From Opitutia bacterium UBA7374 (lineage in GTDB: Bacteria; Verrucomicrobiota; Verrucomicrobiia; Opitutales; Coraliomargaritaceae), in contig DKOA01000047.1 in NCBI GenBank assembly GCA_002469895.1, positions 21,998 through 38,500 of the forward strand: a DNA stretch of 16,503 bases, read 5' to 3'. Both the position numbers and the translations under genes were made by a program. Of the stretch, positions 1-6,355 are shown piece after piece. The notes beneath the pieces are model-generated. The model was not told the origin of the DNA. It saw only the letters and a program-made list of their open reading frames with translations, and searched no databases. Within the stretch, counting starts at the first letter, position 1, and each line of letters begins with the position of its first letter.

Positions 1-76
1 CACTCGCTAACGTTTCCCTCCTCGTAGGAAATATCCGCTCCTATCCGCGTACATCTGTGGCGCTACTTATCTGAAG

Positions 77-835
77 CTACACAGCACCTTCACCGCGTTG
101 CTGCGCCTGATCCGCCACACTGAGCAAATAAGCCGCCGCCGTTTCCGCACGCAGAACATTCGCCCCGAGGCGCACCGGAAGAAACCCGGACTCCGAAAGC
201 AGCTGATATTCATGCGGACTAAAATCACCCTCCGGCCCAACCGCCATCAGTACCGAACCCGCCCGATCACCCAAACAATCCGTCAGCCGCTGCGCCCCCG
301 GCTCCAGACTCGCGACCATACGGAGAGCCTCCCCGCTGGCCGTCGGCAAGCCACCCAAATAATCCGTCAAAGACAAGGGCTCGCGTAAGTCCGGGAGAAA
401 AGCCAGCCCACACTGCTTGCAGGATTCGATCATGATCAGACGCCACTTCTCCAGTTTCGAAACCAGACGATCCCCCTTCATCCGGACCTCACCATACTCC
501 GTAAAAACCGGCTGAATCGCAGTCGCACCAATCTCCGTCGACATCCGTACAATCAAATCCATCGCCTTCCCCTTCGGAACCGACTGCAGCAGCACCCGCT
601 CACCCGAGGGTCGCTGCGACTCCACCACCGATTCTACCCGCAGACGCAAAGCCCGCGCATCCACTGACTCAATTCGACAGGCGTAACGCATCCCCCGACC
701 ATCCAGCGCCTCGACCGACTCCCCCGCACGCGCCCGGAAGACACGCGCCAGATGATGACTCTCCCGGGCATCGAGAACAATCGCATCCGCCCCAACCGAG
801 GCCTCCGGAAATAAATAGCAGCGGTACTTCGACAT
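77..835 (-). CDS. rsmE: 16S rRNA (uracil1498-N3)-methyltransferase RsmE
   Basis: SPOUT-family SAM methyltransferase that methylates N3 of U1498 of 16S rRNA in the assembled 30S subunit. The 252-residue product has the family layout: an N-terminal PUA-like part with HHLARVFRARAGE at about residues 27-39, then KGKAMDLIVRMSTEIG at 88-103, and the C-terminal trefoil-knot SAM site with GPEGDF at 200-205 and LGANVLRAETAAA at 223-235. I chose ATG at 835 because GGGAGG lies at 838-843 just upstream and the product then begins MSKYRCYLFP, as expected for the family. An in-frame GTG at 865 would add ten residues with no family support. It is one of the few genes here with a strong Shine-Dalgarno sequence. 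It is divergent from the Fur-family gene and shares its palindrome-bearing upstream region. Length is close to the usual 240-250 residues. Function is confident. Confidence 0.95.
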   Translation of the reverse strand: MSKYRCYLFPEASVGADAIVLDARESHHLARVFRARAGESVEALDGRGMRYACRIESVDARALRLRVESVVESQRPSGERVLLQSVPKGKAMDLIVRMSTEIGATAIQPVFTEYGEVRMKGDRLVSKLEKWRLIMIESCKQCGLAFLPDLREPLSLTDYLGGLPTASGEALRMVASLEPGAQRLTDCLGDRAGSVLMAVGPEGDFSPHEYQLLSESGFLPVRLGANVLRAETAAAYLLSVADQAQQRGEGAV

Positions 836-893
836 CGCCTCCCATATCGAAGAAGAGTTTATCACAGGTCAAGTAACCCTGTCATCGAGATGA

Positions 894-916
894 ATAATTA
901 GAATAATTCTAATTAT
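894..916. promoter_or_regulatory. 23-bp palindromic operator, PerR/Irr-box-like
   Basis: A perfect inverted repeat with one central base: arm ATAATTAGAAT at 894-904, centre A905, mirrored at 906-916. Its inner 15 bp, TTAGAATAATTCTAA, matches the PerR box TTATAATNATTATAA at all but two symmetric positions. It also contains TTAGAA-N3-TTCTAA, the core of the rhizobial Irr (ICE) motif as I recall it. It starts 48 bp before the ATG of a Fur-family regulator, the expected place for an autoregulatory operator. It contains -10-like hexamers (TAGAAT 899-904, TCTAAT 908-913, and TAGAAT on the minus strand), so a bound repressor could block transcription towards both the regulator and rsmE. Binding by this particular protein is inferred. 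Confidence 0.75.
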
Positions 917-919
917 CGC

Positions 920-947
920 TTGAAAGAGTCACTCTTTCTCATTTAAT
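920..947 (+). promoter_or_regulatory. Candidate promoter of the Fur-family gene
   Basis: TTGAAA at 920-925 (one mismatch to the -35 consensus) and TTTAAT at 942-947 (one mismatch to the -10 consensus) are separated by 16 bp. The second dyad (922-938) overlaps the -35 element and spacer, so a bound protein there could block RNA polymerase. Against it: transcription would start near 954, leaving AAGAGG at 948-953, the apparent ribosome site, outside the message. A promoter with its -10 inside the 894-916 palindrome is an equally good alternative. Confidence 0.3.
922..938. promoter_or_regulatory. Second perfect dyad upstream of the Fur-family gene
   Basis: GAAAGAGT-C-ACTCTTTC is a perfect 8-1-8 inverted repeat, five bases downstream of the larger palindrome. 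It could be a second operator with a different sequence, or an 8-bp stem in the leader RNA, although a one-base loop cannot fold without opening the innermost pairs. Its sequence does not resemble a Fur, PerR or Irr box, so if it is an operator it probably binds a different protein. Confidence 0.45.
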
Positions 948-963
948 AAGAGGTATATAATAT

Positions 964-1401
964 ATGAAAGATCTCGCACACAGTTACAAAAAACGACTCG
1001 AAGAAGCCCTGACACATACCGGTCAACGGCCTACGCGTCAACGCGAGCACGTCTTTTCTGTTGTCCTGGAGAAGCGGGATCACCCGACGGCGGACGAGAT
1101 TTACGCACGTGCCCGCAGCGGTATGCCGACGATCTCACTGGCTACGGTGTACAACTGCCTGGATACTCTGGTTGAGAGCGGGCTTGTGCGTCAGGTTAAT
1201 TTCGACCGCGAGCCGACCCGCTTCTGCCCCAACCTGACGCAACACGCTCATTTTTACTGCAAAGAAAGCGGCGAAGTTGTCGATGTGGAGTTGCCGGATG
1301 CTTTGATCTCTCAGCTCAAAGCGGTTTTGCCCAAGGGTTTTGACACACAACACATCAATATCGCTTACCACGGCCAGTGCCCGGACTGCACAGACAGTTA
1401 G
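964..1401 (+). CDS. Fur-family transcriptional regulator (PerR/Irr-like), probable SUF regulator
   Basis: A 145-residue metal-dependent DNA-binding repressor of the Fur superfamily. The winged helix spans about residues 22-80 (RPTRQREHV, HPTADEIY, SLATVYNCLDTLVESGLVRQV). The C-terminal metal-binding dimerisation domain follows, with HAHFYC at 94-99 and CPDC at 139-142. It aligns with B. subtilis PerR at a constant offset of +3, so H40, H94, H96 and D107 match PerR regulatory ligands H37, H91, H93 and D104. Two key positions differ: C88 stands where PerR has D85, and S102 where PerR has the structural-zinc Cys C99. The start is ATG 964, ten bases after AAGAGG (948-953). sufC begins 53 bp downstream on the same strand, so I infer control of Fe-S cluster assembly in response to iron, haem, peroxide or cluster status. 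The DNA-binding region also recalls Irr. The family is certain; the signal is not. Confidence 0.92.
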   Translation: MKDLAHSYKKRLEEALTHTGQRPTRQREHVFSVVLEKRDHPTADEIYARARSGMPTISLATVYNCLDTLVESGLVRQVNFDREPTRFCPNLTQHAHFYCKESGEVVDVELPDALISQLKAVLPKGFDTQHINIAYHGQCPDCTDS

Positions 1402-1454
1402 TCCAGCGTACCAAACGATACAAATTTCCTGAAAAACTGATTTAAACTACTACA

Positions 1455-2216
1455 ATGAACCGTCTCGAAATCAAACAACTCAACGTTTCCATCAACGGAC
1501 AACCGATCCTCAAGGACTTCAACCTGGAGATTCCCAAGGGTGAGGTGCACGCACTGATGGGGCCGAACGGAACCGGAAAAAGCACGCTCTCCAAAGTCAT
1601 TGCGGGGCACGAAGACTACACTGTAGAGAGTGGAGAAATCCTCCTCGACGGGCAGAGTATTCTCGGGCAGGAGCCGGATGAGATTGCCCATGCGGGTGTT
1701 TTTCTGGCCTTCCAATACCCGATGGAGATACCCGGAGTGAGTATTGCCAACTTCATCCGTGCGGCTCGTGTGGCCCGTCTCCCCGAGGGCGAAGAAATCA
1801 ACGCGGTGGCTTACTACAAGGAACTCTACGAAAAGATGGACGCTTTGAAGATGGATCGCTCCTTCACCAGCCGCTCGCTCAACGAAGGCTTTTCCGGTGG
1901 TGAAAAAAAGCGCTGCGAAATTCTCCAAATGGCGATGTTAGAGCCGAGTTACTGCCTGATGGATGAAACCGACTCCGGGCTGGATATCGATGCCCTTCGC
2001 ATCGTGGCTGACGGGGTGAACCACATGCGCTCGGAAGACCGCGGGTTCCTGGTTATCACTCACTACCAACGTCTCCTCGATTATATCGTACCCGATGTTG
2101 TCCATGTCATGTTTGACGGGCGCATCGTCCACAGCGGATCCGCTGAGCTAGCCAAGGAGCTGGAAGCGAAGGGCTACGATTGGGTGAAGGAAACTTTCGC
2201 AACCGCCACTGCCTAA
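1455..2216 (+). CDS. sufC: Fe-S cluster assembly ATPase SufC
   Basis: ABC-type ATPase of the cytosolic SufBCD scaffold complex; ATP binding drives conformational change in SufB-SufD for cluster building. The 253-residue product shows Walker A GPNGTGKST (36-44), Q-loop AFQYP (Q87), signature FSGGEKKR (146-153), the SufC-typical Walker B CLMDETDSGLD with catalytic E171, and the switch His in ITHYQRLL (H203). There are no membrane segments, as expected for this soluble ABC protein. It is the first suf structural gene, 53 bp after the Fur-family gene and 20 bp before sufB, so probably in one operon. There is no Shine-Dalgarno sequence; the start sits in the context TACA-ATG, shared with sufD and nearly with sufB. 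Confidence 0.97.
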   Translation: MNRLEIKQLNVSINGQPILKDFNLEIPKGEVHALMGPNGTGKSTLSKVIAGHEDYTVESGEILLDGQSILGQEPDEIAHAGVFLAFQYPMEIPGVSIANFIRAARVARLPEGEEINAVAYYKELYEKMDALKMDRSFTSRSLNEGFSGGEKKRCEILQMAMLEPSYCLMDETDSGLDIDALRIVADGVNHMRSEDRGFLVITHYQRLLDYIVPDVVHVMFDGRIVHSGSAELAKELEAKGYDWVKETFATATA

Positions 2217-2236
2217 AACTTAAAACATAACGTACC

Positions 2237-3655
2237 ATGAGCGAAACTGAATTACAGGATGCAGCACTCCAAGTCGACACGGAGAAGGGAAATTTCTCTT
2301 ACCCGGAGGATTATGCCTACGATGCCGGTATCGGACTGAGTGAAGACACGATTAACTACATCTCCAAGGTAAAGGGAGAAGCGGATTGGATTAATGCTTT
2401 CCGCTTGAAGGCACTGGAGATCTTTCGCAAGAAGCCGATGCCAACGAATTGGGCAACCAAAGATTTGGAGAACATCAATTTTGATACGATTCGCTACTAC
2501 CTCTCGAAGGGGCAGCAGCCATCCCGCACGTGGGAGGAAGTACCGGATGACGTGAAGGAGACTTTCGAGCGTTTGGGAATCCCCGAGCAGGAGCGTAAGT
2601 TCCTTGCCGGAGTGGAGGCTCAATTTGACTCGGAGGCGGCCTACTCCCGGATGAAAGAAGATCTGGAAAAAGAAGGTGTCATCTTTGTCGGTTCGAGCGA
2701 AGGTCTGGAAAAGTATCCGGAAATTTTCCGCCCGTACTTCGGCAAGGTAATCCCTGCATCGGACAACAAGTTTTCCGCTTTGAACAGCGCAACCTTTTCC
2801 GGCGGCAGCTTTATCTACGTGCCCAAGGGTGTAAAGCTGAAGCAACCGCTGCAGGCATATTTCCGAATCAATGCGGAGAATTTCGGACAGTTTGAACGCA
2901 CCTTGATCATTGCCGACGAAGGCGCCGAGATTACCTACATGGAAGGCTGCACGGCTCCGAAGTTTGAAACCGCTACCCTGCACAGTGCAGTGGTTGAGCT
3001 GGTCGCGCTGAAGAACGCCAAGATTCAGTACATCACGGTACAGAACTGGTCGAATAACGTCTTCAACCTGGTGACCAAACGCGGCATGGCGGATGAAGGG
3101 GCCGAGGTCAAATGGATCGACTGCAACATTGGCTCCCGCCTGACGATGAAGTATCCGGGCGTAGTCCTAAAGGGCCGGGGTGCCCGAGGCGAAGTTCTCT
3201 CCATCGCTCTGGCCAACGAGGGCCAGCATCAGGATACCGGTGCGAAGATGATGCACCTGGCTGATGATACTTCGAGTAACATCATCTCCAAATCGATTTC
3301 GATCGGGCATGGTCGCTCGACCTACCGTGGGCAGGTGCACATGCCGAAGCACCTGCGCAACTGTCGCAATAATACGGAGTGTGACGCGCTGCTGATCAAT
3401 ACGAACAGCCGCACGGACACCTATCCTGCGATCACCACCCGTGGAGAGAACAACACAGTACAACACGAAGCCAGTGTCTCCAAAGTCAGTGCGGAACAAA
3501 TCTTCTACATGATGCAGCGCGGCCTATCTGAAGGCGAAGCCATGAGCCTCGCGGTGAACGGATTCGTCAACGATCTGATGAAAGCATTCCCCATGGAGTA
3601 CTCGGTGGAGTTGAAACGCTTGATCGACATGGAGATGGAAGGCTCCGTCGGATAA
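2237..3655 (+). CDS. sufB: Fe-S cluster scaffold protein SufB
   Basis: Core scaffold subunit of the SufBCD complex, on which nascent Fe-S clusters are assembled from sulfur delivered by a cysteine desulfurase. The 472-residue product has normal family length. Its N-terminal helical region (to about 150) is followed by the beta-helix core with SGGSFIYVPKGVKLKQPLQ at 188-206 and EGCTAPKF at 236-243. C238 corresponds to E. coli SufB C254. NTECDALLIN (379-388) carries C382, the counterpart of the essential C405, and QHEASVSK (409-416) carries E411, the counterpart of E434. All residues expected for an active scaffold are therefore present. It starts 20 bp after sufC without a Shine-Dalgarno sequence, in the context TACC-ATG. 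Confidence 0.97.
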   Translation: MSETELQDAALQVDTEKGNFSYPEDYAYDAGIGLSEDTINYISKVKGEADWINAFRLKALEIFRKKPMPTNWATKDLENINFDTIRYYLSKGQQPSRTWEEVPDDVKETFERLGIPEQERKFLAGVEAQFDSEAAYSRMKEDLEKEGVIFVGSSEGLEKYPEIFRPYFGKVIPASDNKFSALNSATFSGGSFIYVPKGVKLKQPLQAYFRINAENFGQFERTLIIADEGAEITYMEGCTAPKFETATLHSAVVELVALKNAKIQYITVQNWSNNVFNLVTKRGMADEGAEVKWIDCNIGSRLTMKYPGVVLKGRGARGEVLSIALANEGQHQDTGAKMMHLADDTSSNIISKSISIGHGRSTYRGQVHMPKHLRNCRNNTECDALLINTNSRTDTYPAITTRGENNTVQHEASVSKVSAEQIFYMMQRGLSEGEAMSLAVNGFVNDLMKAFPMEYSVELKRLIDMEMEGSVG

Positions 3656-3700
3656 GTCTGTACGAGCCCGAATACGACCGACTACCAATTTCCCGATACA

Positions 3701-5002
3701 ATGGATACTCTACTGGAAAAACCGAAAACCGCTGACCCGGCAAACGAGCCGGAATGGTTGTCACTTCGCCGGACGGAAGGCCGAAAGAATTTTGATTCGC
3801 TTCCGGAGCCGAGTCCGAAGGATGACCGCTGGCGCTTCGCTTCGACGGGCCGACTGAAAACAGACGGCTACGCCAGCGCCCCTGCACCGGCAGCAGAAGT
3901 AATCGCGCAGCTCATTGAACGCTCCAACCTTGTTGGTGATGCGGCGGGACGCCTCGTATTTGCCGATGATACGCAGGCGCAGTTTCAGGAAATCGACCCG
4001 GAACTGAGCGCACAGGGTGTGATTTACCTGCCTATTCTAGAAGCGGTTGCCCGCCACCCGGAACTGATGGAGAAATACTTCCTGCAGGAGGGCACAGAAC
4101 TGGGTTCGGAAAAGTACTTTGGCCTTCACGCCAATCAGGTGCGCGCCGGTGCGGTTCTCTACATACCCAAAGGTGTCCGCGTGGAAAAACCTTTCGTCAA
4201 CTATCACTGGAGCAGTTCGGCAGAGGCCGCCCTCTTCCCCCACACGCTGATCATTGCGGAAGACAATGCAGCAGGGGCACTCGTCGATTGCTACTTGTCC
4301 GAGACCGAAGAAAACCAGGCGCTGGCAGTTGGCGTCTCTAACATTCATGCAGGTTCGGGAGCCAATGTCTTCCGCAAGGTCGTACAAAACTGGAATGAGT
4401 CCTGCACTTCTTTTCAGCTCGATACAACAGTAGCGGGGAAGGACGCTCAGGTGAAGAACCTGGCCGTCAACATCGGTTCCGAACGTGCTCGATTCGAGAA
4501 TCAGGTACGCATCGAAGGCCCCGGAGCCGACGTCAAAATGTACTCCCTGACGGTGGCCGAGAGGCATCAGGAATTTGATCAGCGCACCTTCCAGATTCAC
4601 AACGCGGGCAATGCCGTGTCAGATCTTCTCTACAAGAATGCCCTGCTCGACCGCAGTCGTACGATCTTCTCCGGTTTGATTAAGGTAGCTGAAGGCGCCC
4701 AGCAAACCGATGCGTACCAGACCAATCGCAACCTACTGCTCGATCCCGCAGCGGAGGCCAATGCTCTGCCCGGTCTGGAAATTCTCGCCAATGACGTGAA
4801 ATGCTCTCATGGGGCGACCACCGGAAATGTCGATGAAGACGCACTGTTTTATATGATGAGTCGTGGTGTACCAAGACGTGCAGCCATGCAACTGATGGTT
4901 TATGGTTTCTTTGAAGAAGTCATTGAAAAGGTCGAAAGCGAAGAACTGGCCGACCATCTGCGCACTCTGATTCACAACAAGTTCCAAGCAAAGATTTCCT
5001 GA
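3701..5002 (+). CDS. sufD: Fe-S cluster assembly protein SufD
   Basis: SufB paralogue that pairs with it in the SufBC2D complex and contributes to iron entry and cluster formation. The 433-residue protein has a variable N-terminal helical part and a beta-helix core (AVLYIPKGVRVEKPF at 151-165). The C-terminal interaction region has LEILANDVKCSHGATTG, where C368 and H370 match E. coli SufD C358 and H360; H360 is the residue implicated in cluster assembly at the SufB-SufD interface. ALFYMMSRGVPRRAAMQLM follows, as in the family. It lies 45 bp downstream of sufB and starts in the same TACA-ATG context with no Shine-Dalgarno sequence. The usual next partner, a SufS-type desulfurase, does not follow; a toxin-antitoxin remnant does. 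Confidence 0.95.
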   Translation: MDTLLEKPKTADPANEPEWLSLRRTEGRKNFDSLPEPSPKDDRWRFASTGRLKTDGYASAPAPAAEVIAQLIERSNLVGDAAGRLVFADDTQAQFQEIDPELSAQGVIYLPILEAVARHPELMEKYFLQEGTELGSEKYFGLHANQVRAGAVLYIPKGVRVEKPFVNYHWSSSAEAALFPHTLIIAEDNAAGALVDCYLSETEENQALAVGVSNIHAGSGANVFRKVVQNWNESCTSFQLDTTVAGKDAQVKNLAVNIGSERARFENQVRIEGPGADVKMYSLTVAERHQEFDQRTFQIHNAGNAVSDLLYKNALLDRSRTIFSGLIKVAEGAQQTDAYQTNRNLLLDPAAEANALPGLEILANDVKCSHGATTGNVDEDALFYMMSRGVPRRAAMQLMVYGFFEEVIEKVESEELADHLRTLIHNKFQAKIS

Positions 5003-5035
5003 TTCCGGCCCGACTATTGACGGCGCATTTTTGAG

Positions 5036-5061
5036 AATTGCCAATTACAGCCCTGCCTGTA
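5036..5061. promoter_or_regulatory. Two short adjacent dyads ahead of the DUF433 gene
   Basis: AATTG-C-CAATT at 5036-5046 is a perfect 5-1-5 inverted repeat, and TACAG/CTGTA at 5046-5061 is a 5-bp inverted repeat with a six-base spacer. Together they end ten bases before the DUF433 start. Antitoxin operons are commonly autorepressed through palindromes in this position, so this is a possible operator. The repeats are short enough to be chance. Confidence 0.25.
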
Positions 5062-5071
5062 GTTTGAAAGT

Positions 5072-5305
5072 ATGAAAAATCTCCTACAGCGTATTACCAT
5101 AGATGCTGAAATATGCCATGGTAAGCCCTGTATTCGCGGACTGCGCTATCCGGTGGAAAGCATTCTTAAACTTCTTGGTTCCGGTATGAAGCCCGAACAA
5201 GTTCTCCGCGATTATGAGGATCTTGAACCCGAGGACATACAAGCCTGTCTCCAACACGCCTCAAAGCTGAGTCAGGTAAAATCCATCTCGCGGGCCGCTT
5301 GTTGA
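5072..5305 (+). CDS. DUF433 protein, VapB-like antitoxin
   Basis: A 77-residue DUF433 protein, a helix-turn-helix family usually encoded just ahead of a DUF5615 PIN-like toxin and regarded as its antitoxin and operon repressor. The family core is clear: ITIDAEICHGKPCIRGLRYP (8-27), then VESILKLLGSGMKPEQVLRDY and LEPEDIQACLQHA. The length is typical. The partner gene follows 65 bp downstream but is frameshifted, so this looks like an orphaned antitoxin. GAAAG lies shortly before the ATG as a weak ribosome site. The placement inside the suf block suggests the pair arrived as a cassette between sufD and sufT. The frame is intact despite loss of the partner, which implies recent decay of the toxin, a retained role, or sequencing errors in the toxin. 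Confidence 0.88.
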   Translation: MKNLLQRITIDAEICHGKPCIRGLRYPVESILKLLGSGMKPEQVLRDYEDLEPEDIQACLQHASKLSQVKSISRAAC

Positions 5306-5370
5306 ATTTTTATTCATTTTCCTCCGGCGCATCATTTTTCCGGCATACATCCCTGTAAAAAGGAAAATAA

Positions 5371-5721
5371 ATGAAATGCCTAATAGATGCCCAGTTACCA
5401 AAAGATCTGGCTCGCTTGCTGAAATCATGGAGTATCGATGCCATACACACTTCGGTTGCCTACAGGCAACCGAACAACCGATAAAGAAATCTGTGTCCTT
5501 TCTACTCTAGAGCAGAGAATCGTCATCACGAAAGATGCTGATTTCACGCAGTCGCACCACTGAAGAAAGCATCGAAAAGTCTGCTCTATATCTCTACTGG
5601 AAATATCTCAAACGTTGCACTCACCGAACTATTCAGGAAAAACCGTGAATCTTTACTAGAAGCACTCAAAGCAAACCCTTGGATTGAATTAACGAAGGAT
5701 AGAATAATCCTACACAAATAA
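5371..5721 (+). pseudogene. DUF5615 PIN-like toxin remnant with two compensating frameshifts
   Basis: Read piecewise, this is a DUF5615 protein of normal length (about 116 residues), the usual toxin partner of DUF433. Segment 1, from ATG 5371 (after AAGGA): MKCLIDAQLPKDLARLL...SIDAIHTS, then a stop soon after. Segment 2, frame starting at 5456: LPTGNRTTDKEICVLSTLEQ, then RIVITKDADF, ending at a stop near 5564. Segment 3, back in frame 1: LKKASKSLLYISTGNISNVA through ALKANPWIELTKDRIILHK to TAA at 5719-5721. The shifts lie near 5455 (fits loss of two bases) and near 5562 (fits loss of one), so the net frame is restored. The core acidic motifs DAQLP and TKDADF survive, but no single frame encodes a full product. 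Either it is a recent pseudogene or the assembly has errors; read-level checking would decide. Confidence 0.85.
5453..5472. repeat. Perfect 9-2-9 inverted repeat at the first frameshift
   Basis: CGGTTGCCT at 5453-5461 is mirrored perfectly at 5464-5472 with AC between. It sits exactly where the DUF5615 remnant changes frame, over the family motif LPTGNR. A hairpin so tight at the site of a deletion suggests a template-switch (quasipalindrome) mutation rather than a functional signal. Confidence 0.7.
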
Positions 5722-5737
5722 ATTGAACGGCCTCTGT

Positions 5738-5766
5738 TTGCCTCTACTGTAAACAAAACTTATATA
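5738..5766 (+). promoter_or_regulatory. Weak candidate promoter for sufT
   Basis: TTGCCT (5738-5743) and TATATA (5761-5766) are 17 bp apart, each matching four of six consensus bases. Transcription would begin at about 5773, the first base of the sufT ATG, giving a leaderless message. That agrees with the absence of any ribosome site before sufT, but the match is weak. Confidence 0.25.
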
Positions 5767-5772
5767 CATCGC

Positions 5773-6324
5773 ATGGAAGAACAACGCACACTCACACGGG
5801 AAGTTAATGCCACACTCATTCCACAGGGAACACCGATGACCTTGTCTGAAGGTGAGACCGTGACGATCACCCATCGTCTGGGTGGCAACTTTACGGTAAT
5901 GACAATGAACGGCATGTTCCGCATCGCAGGGAAGGACGCGGATGCTATCGGGGAAGAGACCGCGGCACAAAATACGCCCGCATCTGGTGGCGGGAACACA
6001 GTGACTGGCCCAGTAGAGAAAGATGCATTGTGGAATGCCCTAAAGACTGTCTTTGATCCGGAAATTCCGGTTAATATCGTCGATCTCGGTCTCGTTTATA
6101 CTTTGGAAGCCTCGGAGAACGAAGCGGGTGCCAGTCAGGTACACATGGAAATGACACTCACTGCACCTGGTTGCGGTATGGGGCCGGTCATTGCTGAAGA
6201 TGCAAAAACCATGCTGGAAGGTGTCCCCGGCGTAGCTGAGGCAAAAGTCGAAATTGTCTGGGAGCCTCCTTGGAGCCAAGACATGATCACCGAAGAAGGC
6301 AAAATGGTGCTCGGTTTGGTCTAA
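5773..6324 (+). CDS. sufT: Long-form SufT, Fe-S cluster assembly/maturation factor
   Basis: A 183-residue protein of the long SufT type: an N-terminal family-specific module (residues 1-62, with LIPQGTPMTL, HRLGGNFTVM and FRIAGKDADAIG) joined by a Gly/Thr-rich linker to a C-terminal MIP18/DUF59 domain. The DUF59 domain has DPEIPVNIVDLGLVY (95-109), MTLTAPGCGMGP with the conserved Cys at 134, and WEPPWSQDMI (163-172). In bacteria with SUF systems this protein acts in Fe-S maturation, as an accessory factor rather than the main scaffold. It is separated from sufD by about 770 bp containing the DUF433/DUF5615 cassette, so it may now have its own promoter. No Shine-Dalgarno sequence precedes the ATG. 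It converges with the HNH gene, leaving 31 bp between stops. Confidence 0.93.
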   Translation: MEEQRTLTREVNATLIPQGTPMTLSEGETVTITHRLGGNFTVMTMNGMFRIAGKDADAIGEETAAQNTPASGGGNTVTGPVEKDALWNALKTVFDPEIPVNIVDLGLVYTLEASENEAGASQVHMEMTLTAPGCGMGPVIAEDAKTMLEGVPGVAEAKVEIVWEPPWSQDMITEEGKMVLGLV

Positions 6325-6355
6325 TCAACTTCCTCCGGGCAGAGCCAGAAGAGGC

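Noticed and set aside
17..22. AGGAGG on the minus strand near the left edge, suggesting the start of another minus-strand gene.
   Set aside because: Only a GTG at 1-3 is available within the window, spacing is long, and no coding sequence can be examined.
836..865. Ten-residue N-terminal extension of RsmE from GTG 865.
   Set aside because: ATG 835 has a strong GGGAGG and gives the normal family N-terminus.
956..961. Perfect TATAAT hexamer just before the Fur-family ATG.
   Set aside because: Transcription would start inside the coding sequence, after the only plausible start codon, and there is no matching -35.
2252..2983. Long open frame of 243 codons on the minus strand inside sufB; similar ones at 4037-4600 (sufD), 1398-1928 (sufC) and, on the plus strand, 12992-13504 (opposite DUF1295).
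   Set aside because: Each lies fully or almost fully opposite a confidently identified gene, has no recognisable motif and has composition expected of an antisense shadow.
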